Shown: positions 25,454 to 34,656 of the stretch, one piece after another | Position numbering within the stretch: position 1 is the stretch's first letter | Layout of the letters: the number at the start of each line of letters is the position of its first letter | Assembly (NCBI GenBank): GCA_947454005.1 | Contig: CANGMH010000004.1 | Coordinates: forward strand, 1 to 40,389 | DNA: 40,389 nt | Reading direction: 5' to 3' | Origin: Verrucomicrobiota bacterium | Lineage (GTDB): Bacteria; Verrucomicrobiota; Verrucomicrobiia; Limisphaerales; UBA9464 | Made by a program: the position numbers and the translations under genes | Notes under the pieces: model-generated | What the model saw: only the letters and a program-made list of their open reading frames with translations | What the model was told of the DNA's origin: nothing | Databases searched by the model: none

Positions 25454-26665
25454 ATGAGCCGGGAACGCCCTCGCATCCTATTCGTGGACCACGTCAGCAA
25501 GGTGCTGGGCGGGGCCGAGGTCAACTTGCTGGAGCTCCTCGCCCTGCCGGCGGCACGGGAGGGATGGGACGTCCATGTCGCCTGCGCGCCCGGCAGTCCT
25601 CTGGAAGCGGCGCTCGCCAAGCTCGGCGTGCCGCGCCACCCGTTCGGTTTCGCGCCGGCGTTGAACGAGCTGCGCGTGGTCGGGCGCGGCTTCAGCCCGA
25701 TGGCCAAGTTCCGCGGCTGGCGGGAGCTCCAGAACGCGACCGGCCGCCTCCGGGAGATCGCGGCCGCGGTCCGGCCCGATGTCCTGCTGTCGTGCACCAA
25801 CAAGGACCACTTCGTCGCCGGGGCCGTGGCCGCGGGCCGGCCGAGCATCTGGTGGGTCAACGACATCGTGTCGGCGGATTTCTTCTCGTGGCCGGTGCGG
25901 CGGATGTTCGCGGCGAAGGCCAGGCAGCTCGCGACCCGGCTTGCGCCCGTCTCCGGTTTCGGCAGGGCCGCCCTCGTCTCGGAAGGCATCCCGGAGGACC
26001 GGATCACGACCGTCCACAACGGCATCCCGCTCGACCGCTACCGCCGGTCGAGCTCGACGCTGCTCCGCGACCAGCTCCGGCTGGGTCCGACGGAGCCGTT
26101 GTTCGGGCTCGTCGGCCGGGTGACGCCGTGGAAAGGGCAGGACCTGTTCATCCGCATCGCCGCCGAATGGGCGCGCCAAGGCCGGCCCGGCCGGTTCGCC
26201 GTCATCGGTCGCGCGTTCAACGAGGACGGGCCGTTCGAGGCGTCGCTCCACGATGCCGTGCGCCACCACGGGCTCGAGGGGCGGGTCCATTTCGTCGCTT
26301 TCCAGGCGGATATCGCGGCGACGTTGTCGCAGCTCGACGTGCTGCTGCACTGCTCGACCAAGCCGGAACCGTTCGGCCGCGTGGTCATCGAGGCCATGGC
26401 GGTGGGCGTGCCCGTGGTCGGCGCGCGTGCCGGCGGCGTGCCGGAGATCCTGACCGACGGCGTCGACGGACTGCTCGCCGCGCCGGGCAACGTCGGTGAT
26501 TACCTCCGCCGGTTGACGGCGCTGATGGACGCCCCGGAGCTTCGCGCGTCGTTGGCCGCGGCCGGGCGGCGGACGGTCGAGCATCGCTTCACGTTGGAGC
26601 GCGTACACGCCGATCTCTCGCGCATGGTCGGAGCCGTGTTGCCGCCGGCCGGGACCGCTTGCTAG
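25454..26665 (+). CDS. Family 4 glycosyltransferase
   Basis: ILFVDHVSKVLGGAEVNLLEL, GLVGRVTPWKGQDLFIRIA, PEPFGRVVIEAMAVGVPVVGARAGGVPEIL. Confidence 0.92.
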   Translation: MSRERPRILFVDHVSKVLGGAEVNLLELLALPAAREGWDVHVACAPGSPLEAALAKLGVPRHPFGFAPALNELRVVGRGFSPMAKFRGWRELQNATGRLREIAAAVRPDVLLSCTNKDHFVAGAVAAGRPSIWWVNDIVSADFFSWPVRRMFAAKARQLATRLAPVSGFGRAALVSEGIPEDRITTVHNGIPLDRYRRSSSTLLRDQLRLGPTEPLFGLVGRVTPWKGQDLFIRIAAEWARQGRPGRFAVIGRAFNEDGPFEASLHDAVRHHGLEGRVHFVAFQADIAATLSQLDVLLHCSTKPEPFGRVVIEAMAVGVPVVGARAGGVPEILTDGVDGLLAAPGNVGDYLRRLTALMDAPELRASLAAAGRRTVEHRFTLERVHADLSRMVGAVLPPAGTAC

Positions 26666-26681
26666 CACTGCTCCGCACGCG

Positions 26682-27890
26682 ATGCGCTTCATCTTCCTCA
26701 CCCTCGGCTACACGCCGGACATCGATGGCGGCGGGTACCGCTATGCGACCGAGGTGGCCGAGCTGTTGGCGGCGCGCGGCCACGAGGTCCACGCGGTGTA
26801 TCCGAACCCGGGCAACCGCTTCCCGCCGCAGGAGACCCGGCGCGGGGTCGTCCTGCACCGCGTGCCGAAGGTCGGCGGCGGATTCCTCTCGAACTTCCGC
26901 GCCGCGAACCGCGCCGCCCGCGATGTCGTGCGGGGGCTTCTCTCGACCTCCGCCGAGCCGACGCTGCTGTTCTCGCACCAGGCGTATCTTTCGCCCGCGT
27001 TGCGCCGGCTGCCGTTCGTGATGGTGCTGCAAGGGCCTTGGGGCCTGGAGCACCGGTTCGCACGGCAGGCGGTCGCGCGCCCTTGGCCGAGGCGGATGCT
27101 GGACGGGCTGGTGTGCGCGGCGATGGCGCGGATCGAGCGGCGATCTGTGGCGACCGCGCGCAAGGTGTTCGTCGCGAGCGCCTACTCGCGGTCGAAGCTG
27201 CCCGAGTGGCATCCGGGACTGGACCCGGTGACCGAGGTGATCGGAGGCGGCGCGGATTTCCGTCGCTTCCATCCGCCGGCCGACCGGGCCGCGATCCGGC
27301 GCGAGCGGGGCCTGGGCGAAGGCGATCTCCTCTTCTTGGCGGTGCGGCGTCTGGATCCGCGCATGGGGCTCGGGCAGCTCGTGGACGCCTTCGCGCAGGT
27401 CTCGGCTTCGTCGCCGCGGGCGCGGTTGTGGATCGCCGGCAAAGGCGCGCAGCGCGACGAGCTGCAACGCCGCATCGACGTCGCCGGCCTGCGCGGGCGC
27501 GCCGAACTGCTCGGCTTCGTCGCGGAGGAGGAGCTTCCCCGGCTCTACGGCGCGGCGGATTGCGTGATCATGCCGTCGCTCGACCTGGAAGGCTTCGGGT
27601 TGGCGACCGCGGAATCGCTGGCGTGCGGCACGCCCGTCCTCGCGTCGCGGGCGGGCGCGAACCCGGAGCTGGTGCGGCCGCTCGGGGACGGCCTGCTCTT
27701 CGAGCCGGGCGACGTGGCATCGCTGGCGACGGCGTTGCGGGACGTCCTCTCGGGACGGCTCGCGTTGCCGACGAGGGATCGTTGCCTGGGATACGCGCGG
27801 GCGGAGTTCCGGTGGGACCGGCCGTGCGACGCCATCGAGCGCGCCCACGCGGCGTCCGCGGTGCGCGGTTGGCCGGAGGGCCAGGCATGA
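26682..27890 (+). CDS. Family 4 glycosyltransferase
   Basis: FLTLGYTPDIDGGGYRYATEVAELLAARGHEVHAVYP; LDLEGFGLATAESLACGTPVLASRAGANPELV. Confidence 0.92.
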   Translation: MRFIFLTLGYTPDIDGGGYRYATEVAELLAARGHEVHAVYPNPGNRFPPQETRRGVVLHRVPKVGGGFLSNFRAANRAARDVVRGLLSTSAEPTLLFSHQAYLSPALRRLPFVMVLQGPWGLEHRFARQAVARPWPRRMLDGLVCAAMARIERRSVATARKVFVASAYSRSKLPEWHPGLDPVTEVIGGGADFRRFHPPADRAAIRRERGLGEGDLLFLAVRRLDPRMGLGQLVDAFAQVSASSPRARLWIAGKGAQRDELQRRIDVAGLRGRAELLGFVAEEELPRLYGAADCVIMPSLDLEGFGLATAESLACGTPVLASRAGANPELVRPLGDGLLFEPGDVASLATALRDVLSGRLALPTRDRCLGYARAEFRWDRPCDAIERAHAASAVRGWPEGQA

Positions 27891-29017
27891 AGATCCTGGA
27901 GCTCGGAAAATTCTACCCGCCCGAGCGCGGAGGGATCGAGACGTTGCTGAAGCTCTGGTGCGAAGGCTTCGTCGCGGCGGGCGACGAGGTGGATTGCGTC
28001 GTCGCGAACACCTCGGCCCGCACCGTGGACGAGACGCCCGGCGGCGTGCGCGTCCATCGCTTGGCGAGCCACGGCATGGCGATGGGCACCTCGCTCTGCC
28101 CGTCCTACATCTCGGCCCCGCGGCGGTTCCCGGCGGACATCGTCCACGCCCATTTCCCGAACCCGTTGGCCGACCTCGCGTGCCTGCGGACGCCGAAGGG
28201 CACGCCGGTGGTGGTGAGCTGGCACAGCGACATCGTCCGGCAGCGCGCGTTGATGGGCCTGTACAAGCCGCTCCAGACCGCGCTGCTGCGTCGCGCGGAC
28301 CGGATCGTGGTGGCGACACCGAACCATCTCGAGTTCTCGCCGTGGCTCCCGGCGTTCCGCGACAAGGTGGCGGTCATCCCCTTCGGTCTGGACCTCGCGC
28401 GCTTCGCGCCTGGCGCGTTCGACCCGGCCAAGGTTGCCGCCCTCCGTGCGAGGGCGGGCGGGCGGGCGATCCTGCTCAACGTCGGCCGGCTCGTCGGTTA
28501 CAAGGGCCAGCGGCATGCCATCGAGGCGCTGGCGGAGCTGCCAGGCGCGGAACTCTGGCTCGTGGGCACCGGTCCGCTGGAGGCGGCGCTGCGCGGGACG
28601 GCCGCGGCGGCCGGGGTGGCGGACCGCGTCGTCTTCCACGGCGACGTGGCCGATGCGGATCTGCCGTGCTTCTTCCATGCGTGCGACATCTTCGTCTTCC
28701 CGTCGGTGACGCCCAACGAGGCGTTCGGCCTCGTGCAGGTCGAGGCGATGGCGTGCGGGAAACCGGTGGTCGCCTGCACGCTGCGGTCGGGCGTGCCCTG
28801 GGTCTGCGCGGACGGCGTGACCGGCCTGACCGTGCCGCCCGGTGAAAGCGCTGCGCTGGCGCTTGCGCTCCGGCGGCTTCTCGGCGAGGAATCCCTGCGT
28901 CTTCGGTTGGGTGAAGCAGGACGGCGGCGTGCCCGCGAGGAGTTCGCCTCCGCGGTGATGGTTGAACGCTATCGCTCGCTCTTCGCCCGCCTCCGGGGAC
29001 CAACCCGGCTCGAATGA
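27887..29017 (+). CDS. Family 4 glycosyltransferase
   Basis: MKILELGKFYPPERGGIETLLKLWCEGF; LNVGRLVGYKGQRHAIEAL; NEAFGLVQVEAMACGKPVVAC. ATGA overlap with the previous gene. Confidence 0.93.
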   Translation: MKILELGKFYPPERGGIETLLKLWCEGFVAAGDEVDCVVANTSARTVDETPGGVRVHRLASHGMAMGTSLCPSYISAPRRFPADIVHAHFPNPLADLACLRTPKGTPVVVSWHSDIVRQRALMGLYKPLQTALLRRADRIVVATPNHLEFSPWLPAFRDKVAVIPFGLDLARFAPGAFDPAKVAALRARAGGRAILLNVGRLVGYKGQRHAIEALAELPGAELWLVGTGPLEAALRGTAAAAGVADRVVFHGDVADADLPCFFHACDIFVFPSVTPNEAFGLVQVEAMACGKPVVACTLRSGVPWVCADGVTGLTVPPGESAALALALRRLLGEESLRLRLGEAGRRRAREEFASAVMVERYRSLFARLRGPTRLE

Positions 29018-30102
29018 GCTACAAGACCTATCTCGTCATGCTGACCGTGTCGGCCTTCGGGGCGTTCTGGCTCACGCCGTTCGCCGCTTGGCTGGCCCGG
29101 AGGTGCGGAGCCATGGACCTGCCCGACAAGCGCAAGGTCCACTCGCGTCCGATGCCCCGCATGGGAGGCGTCGCGGTGTACCTCGGCTTCCTTTTGCCGT
29201 GGGCCGGCCTGTATCTGCTCCACAACCCGATCGCCCAGGAGTTCAAGAACTACGAGAAGCTTTTCTTCACGCTCGTCCTCGGGGCGACGGCGATGTTCGC
29301 GTTGGGGGTCTACGACGACATCAAAGGCGCCGATGCGACGAAGAAGTTCCTGGCCCAGTCCGCGATCGCCGTCGGCCTCTGGTTCGGGGGGTACCGGATC
29401 GAGGCCTTCCTGAACCCGTTCGGCGGCCTTGTCCAGGTCGGCTGGCTCGGCCTTCCGGTCACGCTGCTCTGGATCGTCGGAGTCACCAACGCCATCAACC
29501 TGCTCGACGGCATCGACGGCCTCGTCTCCGGCGTCACCGTCTGCATGGCGATCGCGTTGGCCGTCATCAACGCCCTCACCGGCAACGTCGTCGTGGCGCT
29601 GATGACCGTGGCGCTGGCCGGGGCCTGCCTCGGGTTCCTGCCGCACAACCATTCCCCGGCGCGGATCTTCCTCGGTGATTCGGGCAGCCTGACGATCGGG
29701 GTCGTGCTCTCCTGCGTCGGCATCATCTCGCTTTTCCGGGACAACGGGCACGCGGCCAGCCCGCTGATCTCGGTGCCGCTGATCCTCTTCGGGTTGCCGC
29801 TCTTCGACACCTTGCGCGTGATGTTCAAGCGGTGGCGCCGCGGAGTATCGGTCTTCCATGCGGACAAGAGCCATGTGCACCACCGTCTGCTCTCGCTCGG
29901 TCTCAGCCATAGGCAGGCGTCCTGGCTGCTCTACGGCGTGGCCTTCGCGACCGGGACGTTCGCGGTGCTGCTGACCGCGGTGGGGATCGACCGCCAGCTC
30001 CAGCTCAGCGTGCTTTTCGCGTTGCTCGCGGCCGGCGTCGCCGCGCTCTGGAAGCTCCGGTTCCGTGCCGCCTTCGACAAGACGGACAAGCACGTCGACT
30101 GA
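29014..30102 (+). CDS. MraY-family undecaprenyl-phosphate glycosyl-1-phosphate transferase (WecA/TagO-like)
   Basis: DLPDKRKVHSRPMPRMGGVAVYLGF, GVTNAINLLDGIDGLVSGV, ARIFLGDSGSLTIG, DKSHVHHRLLSLG; multiple TM segments. Confidence 0.94.
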   Translation: MSYKTYLVMLTVSAFGAFWLTPFAAWLARRCGAMDLPDKRKVHSRPMPRMGGVAVYLGFLLPWAGLYLLHNPIAQEFKNYEKLFFTLVLGATAMFALGVYDDIKGADATKKFLAQSAIAVGLWFGGYRIEAFLNPFGGLVQVGWLGLPVTLLWIVGVTNAINLLDGIDGLVSGVTVCMAIALAVINALTGNVVVALMTVALAGACLGFLPHNHSPARIFLGDSGSLTIGVVLSCVGIISLFRDNGHAASPLISVPLILFGLPLFDTLRVMFKRWRRGVSVFHADKSHVHHRLLSLGLSHRQASWLLYGVAFATGTFAVLLTAVGIDRQLQLSVLFALLAAGVAALWKLRFRAAFDKTDKHVD

Positions 30103-30112
30103 AGGATCCGTG

Positions 30113-31303
30113 ATGCTCGCCCTCGAGACCGCCCGCGAGCGCCTGTTTTCCGCCCTCGCCGCCCTCTCCGCCGAGCCCGTGCCCGTCGCCGCCGCCGATG
30201 GCCGCGTCGTCGCGGCCGACGTCTCCTGTCCCCGGGACCTGCCGCCTTTCGACAACTCGGCGATGGACGGCTACGCCGTGCGCGCCGCGGACACCGCGAC
30301 CGTCCCCGCGACGCTCCGGTTGGTCGGGCGGGCGGCCGCGGGCGGCGGATTCGCGGGAAGCGTCGGCCCGGGTGGATGCGTCCGCGTCTTCACCGGCGCG
30401 CCCATGCCCGCGGGCACCGATGCCGTGGTGATGCAGGAGGACGTCGACGTCGACCCTGCCGACCCCGCGCGCGTGGTCGTCCGCGAAGGCGTGAAGCCGT
30501 GGGAGGACGTGCGGTTCCGGGGCGAGGACGTGCGGCGAGGCGCGCGGATCGTCGCCGCCGGCACGGTGCTCGGGCCGCAGCAGATCGCCCTGCTCGGCGC
30601 GGCGGGGTTCGCCGAGGTGGCGGTCCATCGCGCGCCGCGTGTCGTCGTCCTTGCGAACGGTTCCGAGCTCCGCCCTCCCGGCGAACCGCTCGGACCGGGC
30701 GAGATCCACGAGAGCAACACCGCCATGCTCGCCGCGCTGGTCCGCCGCGCCGGCGGTGTCCCGGTGGCGGCGCGGTGCGTGCCGGACGACGCGGAGGCGC
30801 TCCGGAAGGCTTTGGCCGGGGCCTTCGCGGAGGCGGACGTGGTGGTCACCGTGGGCGGCGCGTCGGTGGGCGAGCACGACCTCGTGAAGGCGGAATTCGC
30901 CGCGCTCGGCGGCGAGCTCGAGTTCTGGAGATTGGCGCTCAAGCCCGGTAAGCCGTTCTTCTTCGGTCGCCATCAGGACAGGTCCCTTTTCGGGCTGCCG
31001 GGCAACCCGGTGTCGTCCTTCGTCACCGCGGTGCTGCTCGTGCTGCCGGCGTTGCGCCGGCTGCAAGGCATCGCCGACCCCGGTCCTCCGTCGACCCTCG
31101 GCACGTTGGCAGGACCGCTCTCGAACCCCGATGGACGCCGGCATTTCGTCCGCGTCGCGACCGATGCGGACGGGACGGTCCGCGCCAGCGGGGCGCAGGC
31201 GTCGCACCTGCTCGGATCGCTGGCGGCGGCCGACGGGCTGGTCGACGTGCCGCCCCGCACGACCTTGGCGGCGGGGACGGCGGTCCGCGTGGTCCGCTGG
31301 TGA
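30113..31303 (+). CDS. moeA: Molybdopterin molybdenumtransferase
   Basis: LPPFDNSAMDGYAVRAAD, VFTGAPMPAGTDAVVMQED, VVTVGGASVGEHDLVK, LFGLPGNPVSSFVT. Confidence 0.95.
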   Translation: MLALETARERLFSALAALSAEPVPVAAADGRVVAADVSCPRDLPPFDNSAMDGYAVRAADTATVPATLRLVGRAAAGGGFAGSVGPGGCVRVFTGAPMPAGTDAVVMQEDVDVDPADPARVVVREGVKPWEDVRFRGEDVRRGARIVAAGTVLGPQQIALLGAAGFAEVAVHRAPRVVVLANGSELRPPGEPLGPGEIHESNTAMLAALVRRAGGVPVAARCVPDDAEALRKALAGAFAEADVVVTVGGASVGEHDLVKAEFAALGGELEFWRLALKPGKPFFFGRHQDRSLFGLPGNPVSSFVTAVLLVLPALRRLQGIADPGPPSTLGTLAGPLSNPDGRRHFVRVATDADGTVRASGAQASHLLGSLAAADGLVDVPPRTTLAAGTAVRVVRW

Positions 31304-31388
31304 GTCGTCCGCGGGCCCCGGCGTCGCCCGGATCCGCCGCAGTTCCGTCTTCCGCCCGGGAGGCGGCGCTTGGCAAGGTGGCCGGACC

Positions 31389-32582
31389 GTGCGCGAGTCG
31401 TGGCGAGAATTCTCCGAGCAGGCCGAGACGTGGCTGCTCGATGTCATCTTCCAGCAACGGCCCGGCAAGAAGGCCGCGGCCGTGCGCTTCGTGCTGCTCA
31501 TGCTCAGCCGCGTGTTCGGCGTCGCGGTGAAGCTCCGGCGCGTGCTCTACAACGCGCGCATCCTCCGCGATTCCACGCTCGGCGTGCAGGTCATCGCCAT
31601 CGGCAACCTCACCGTCGGCGGCACCGGCAAGACGCCCGTCGTGGAGAAGTTCGCCCGCGCGCTGCAGGACGCCGGGCGCAAGGTCGCCATCCTCTCCCGC
31701 GGATACCGCTCCCGTCCCAAACCGCTCCGCGAGCGCCTGCTCGACAAGGTCCTGCTCCGCGAGGACACCACGCCGCCCCGCGTCGTGAGCGACGGCAGCT
31801 CGCTGTTGCTCGATTCCGAGACCGCCGGGGACGAGCCCTATATGCTCGCGTCGAACCTCCGCGACGTCGTCGTCCTCGTGGACAAGGACCGCGTGAAGGC
31901 CGGCCGATACGCGGTCGAGCGCTTCGGCTGCGACACGCTGCTGCTCGACGACGGCTTCCAGTACTGGAAGCTCCGCGGACGCCGCACCGACGTCGTGCTG
32001 GTGGATGCCCAGCAGCCGTTCGGCAACGAGCACCTGCTTCCGCGCGGCACGCTCCGCGAACCGCCCTCGCACCTCTCCCGCGCCAGCGTCGTCTTCCTCA
32101 CCAAGGTCGACCGCGGCACGCCCGAGCGCGGCCGCCGGACCGACGACCTCCGCGTCCGGCTCGCGCGGCTCAACCCGCGCGCCGAGATCGTGGAGTGCGT
32201 CCACCATCCGCTCTATTTCGAGGATGTCTTCACCGGCGAGCGGGCCGGGCTCGACCTGCTCCGGGGCAAGCGCGTCGCCAGCTTCAGCGGCATCGCGCAG
32301 CCGGAGAGCTTCGAGCAGAAGCTCGTGGAGCTCGGCGCCGAGGTCGTGCTCGCGCGGCGCTTCGCCGACCACCACCGCTTCAGCCAGCAAGAGGTGCTCG
32401 ACGCCATCAACCGCGCCAAGAAACGCCGCGCCGACATGGTGGTGACCACGCAGAAGGACGCCGTCCGCTTCCCTAAGCTCGACCGGCGCGACGTGCCCAT
32501 CTGGTTCATGCGCGTCGAGATCAAGATCACCGCCGGCGCCGGCGGCTTCGACGAGGCCGTCCGCCGCATCTGCTTCAAGTGA
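31389..32582 (+). CDS. lpxK: Tetraacyldisaccharide 4'-kinase
   Basis: VIAIGNLTVGGTGKTPVVEKFARALQ, ILSRGYRSR, LLLDDGFQYWKLRR-like motif, VTTQKDAVRFPKL. GTG start inferred at 31389. Confidence 0.93.
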   Translation: MRESWREFSEQAETWLLDVIFQQRPGKKAAAVRFVLLMLSRVFGVAVKLRRVLYNARILRDSTLGVQVIAIGNLTVGGTGKTPVVEKFARALQDAGRKVAILSRGYRSRPKPLRERLLDKVLLREDTTPPRVVSDGSSLLLDSETAGDEPYMLASNLRDVVVLVDKDRVKAGRYAVERFGCDTLLLDDGFQYWKLRGRRTDVVLVDAQQPFGNEHLLPRGTLREPPSHLSRASVVFLTKVDRGTPERGRRTDDLRVRLARLNPRAEIVECVHHPLYFEDVFTGERAGLDLLRGKRVASFSGIAQPESFEQKLVELGAEVVLARRFADHHRFSQQEVLDAINRAKKRRADMVVTTQKDAVRFPKLDRRDVPIWFMRVEIKITAGAGGFDEAVRRICFK

Positions 32583-33502
32583 ACGCGATCCTCGTTCTCC
32601 TCGCCCGCGCGTTCATCGCGCTGGTCCAGGCCCTGCCGCTGGACCTCGTCGCGCGGATCGGGAGGGCGGGCGGCGCGATCGCCTTCGTCCTCGACGCCCG
32701 GCACCGGAAGGTCGCGCTGGCCAACCTCGATCTCGTGTTCGGCGCCGAGAAGCCCGCCGGAGAACGGCACGCCATCGCGAAGGAGAACTTCCGCCGCCTC
32801 GGCGAGAACTACCTGTGCGCCATCAAGACCGCGTCGATGTCGTCCGCCGCCATCGCCGGACGGCTCGAATGGACCGGGCTGCACGAGGCCGTCCCGGCCG
32901 ACAGCCCGAGCGTGGTCGCCGCCGTCGGACACTTCGGCAACTTCGAGCTCTACGCCCGGTCGAAGGAACAGCTGCCCGGCTGGACCATCGCGACCACCTA
33001 CCGCGCTTTGCGCCAACCGGCGCTGAACCGGATCTTCCTCGGTCTGCGCGAACGGAGCGGCACGCGCTTCTTCGAGCGGAGGACCGAGGCCGACCAGATC
33101 CGCAAGGCGATGAACGCGGGCAAGACCGTGCTCGCCCTGCTGTGCGACCAGCACGGCGGCGACCGCGGCCTCTGGTTGCCTTTCCTCGGCCAGGATTGCT
33201 CGTGCAACCCGGCCTGCGCCGTCTTCGCGCTGCGCTACGATGCCCCGATCTTCACCGCCGTCTGCTACCGCATCGGACTCGCCCGCTGGCGCATCGAGGC
33301 CGGTCCGGTGATCCCGGTCCGCGATGCCGCCGGCTCGCCCAGGACCGTCGAGGCGTTGATGCGCGACATCAACGCGGCCCTCGAGGCCGGCGTCCGGCGG
33401 GATCCCGCCAACTGGTTCTGGGTCCACCGCCGATGGAAACCCGCGAGCCGCTGGCAACGCCCCGGTGCCGAGGCCCCGGCCCGTTCCGACGAGGAGGGAT
33501 GA
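32579..33502 (+). CDS. Lipid A biosynthesis acyltransferase (LpxL/HtrB family)
   Basis: GHFGNFEL (H-x4-E), TIATTYRALRQPALNRIFLGLRERSG, ALLCDQHGGDRGLWLPFLGQ; GTG start overlaps lpxK stop. Confidence 0.9.
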   Translation: MNAILVLLARAFIALVQALPLDLVARIGRAGGAIAFVLDARHRKVALANLDLVFGAEKPAGERHAIAKENFRRLGENYLCAIKTASMSSAAIAGRLEWTGLHEAVPADSPSVVAAVGHFGNFELYARSKEQLPGWTIATTYRALRQPALNRIFLGLRERSGTRFFERRTEADQIRKAMNAGKTVLALLCDQHGGDRGLWLPFLGQDCSCNPACAVFALRYDAPIFTAVCYRIGLARWRIEAGPVIPVRDAAGSPRTVEALMRDINAALEAGVRRDPANWFWVHRRWKPASRWQRPGAEAPARSDEEG

Positions 33503-34656
33503 CCGTGCCGACGACGCGACCGCATCCAACGGAGGACGTCCCTCGCCGCATCGTCGTCCGCGGCGTGAACTGGCTCGGCGACGCGGTGATGACGACGCCG
33601 GCGCTGCGACGCCTGCGCGAACGGTTTCCCGGTTCCGAGATCGTCCTGCTCACGCACGAGAAGCTCGCCGGGCTCTGGCCCGGACATCCGTCGGTCGACC
33701 GCGTGCTGGCCTTCGCCGCCAAAGAGAGCGTGTGGTCCGTCGCGCGGCGACTGCGCGCCGAACGGGCCGGGCTCGCGCTCTTGTTGCCCAACTCGCCCCG
33801 GTCGGGGCTGGAGGCATGGCTCGCGCGCGTCCCTCGCCGCGTCGGCGGCGTGTGGCCGTGGCGCGACTGGATGTTGACCGACGCCGTCCCGCCCGCGCCC
33901 GGGGTGGTCGCGATGCGGAAGCGCTGCGCCCCCGAGATCGCGCGGCTCGTCGCCGGCCTTGACGGACCTTTCCCGGTCCCTCCCGATTCCTCGCACCAGA
34001 TCCACCACTATCTCCGCCTCGTGGGCCATCTCGGTGGCGATGTCGCCCCGGTCGCGCCGCATCTCCAGGTGACGCCGGCGGAGCAGGCCGCGGAGCGGGA
34101 GCGCTCCGGTCTGGAACCGGGAACGACGTGGATCGGTCTCAACGCGGGCGCCGAATACGGCCCGGCGAAACGCTGGCCGAAGGAACGTTTCATCGAGGCC
34201 GCGCGCGGGCTGCACCAGCGCCTCGGCTGCGGTTTCGCGATCTTCGGCGGCAAGGCGGACGCGCCGCTGGCCGAAGAGATCGCGGCCGCGCTCCGGGTGC
34301 CGGGCTCGGGACGACGGGTGCCGGTCCGGGTCCTCGCCGGTCGGACTTCTCTCCGCGAGCTGTGCGCCGCGCTCGCCGCCTGCCGCGTCGTGCTCACCAA
34401 CGACACCGGTCCGATGCACGTCGCCGCTGCGGTGGGGACGCCGGTGGTCGTGCCGTTCGGCAGCACGTCGCCCGGGCTCACCGGCCCCGGCCTTCCTGGC
34501 GATCCGCGGCACCGGCTTTTGAGGACCAGGGCACCGTGTTCGCCGTGCTTCTTGCGCGAGTGCCCGATCGACCACCGTTGCATGGCGGGGATCGCGACGG
34601 ACCGCGTGGTCGACGCCGTCGTGCGCGCCGTTCAGGGCGCCGGCACGACGCGGTAG
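33499..34656 (+). CDS. waaF: Lipopolysaccharide heptosyltransferase II (GT9)
   Basis: RIVVRGVNWLGDAVMTTPALRRLRERFPGSEIVLLT; VLTNDTGPMHVAAAVGTPVVVPFGSTSPGLTGP; CxxCxxxxCPIDHRCM near C-terminus. Confidence 0.92.
   Translation: MTVPTTRPHPTEDVPRRIVVRGVNWLGDAVMTTPALRRLRERFPGSEIVLLTHEKLAGLWPGHPSVDRVLAFAAKESVWSVARRLRAERAGLALLLPNSPRSGLEAWLARVPRRVGGVWPWRDWMLTDAVPPAPGVVAMRKRCAPEIARLVAGLDGPFPVPPDSSHQIHHYLRLVGHLGGDVAPVAPHLQVTPAEQAAERERSGLEPGTTWIGLNAGAEYGPAKRWPKERFIEAARGLHQRLGCGFAIFGGKADAPLAEEIAAALRVPGSGRRVPVRVLAGRTSLRELCAALAACRVVLTNDTGPMHVAAAVGTPVVVPFGSTSPGLTGPGLPGDPRHRLLRTRAPCSPCFLRECPIDHRCMAGIATDRVVDAVVRAVQGAGTTR

Noticed and set aside
30005-31501. 498-aa minus-strand ORF over moeA
   Set aside because: Antisense shadow; no family resemblance.
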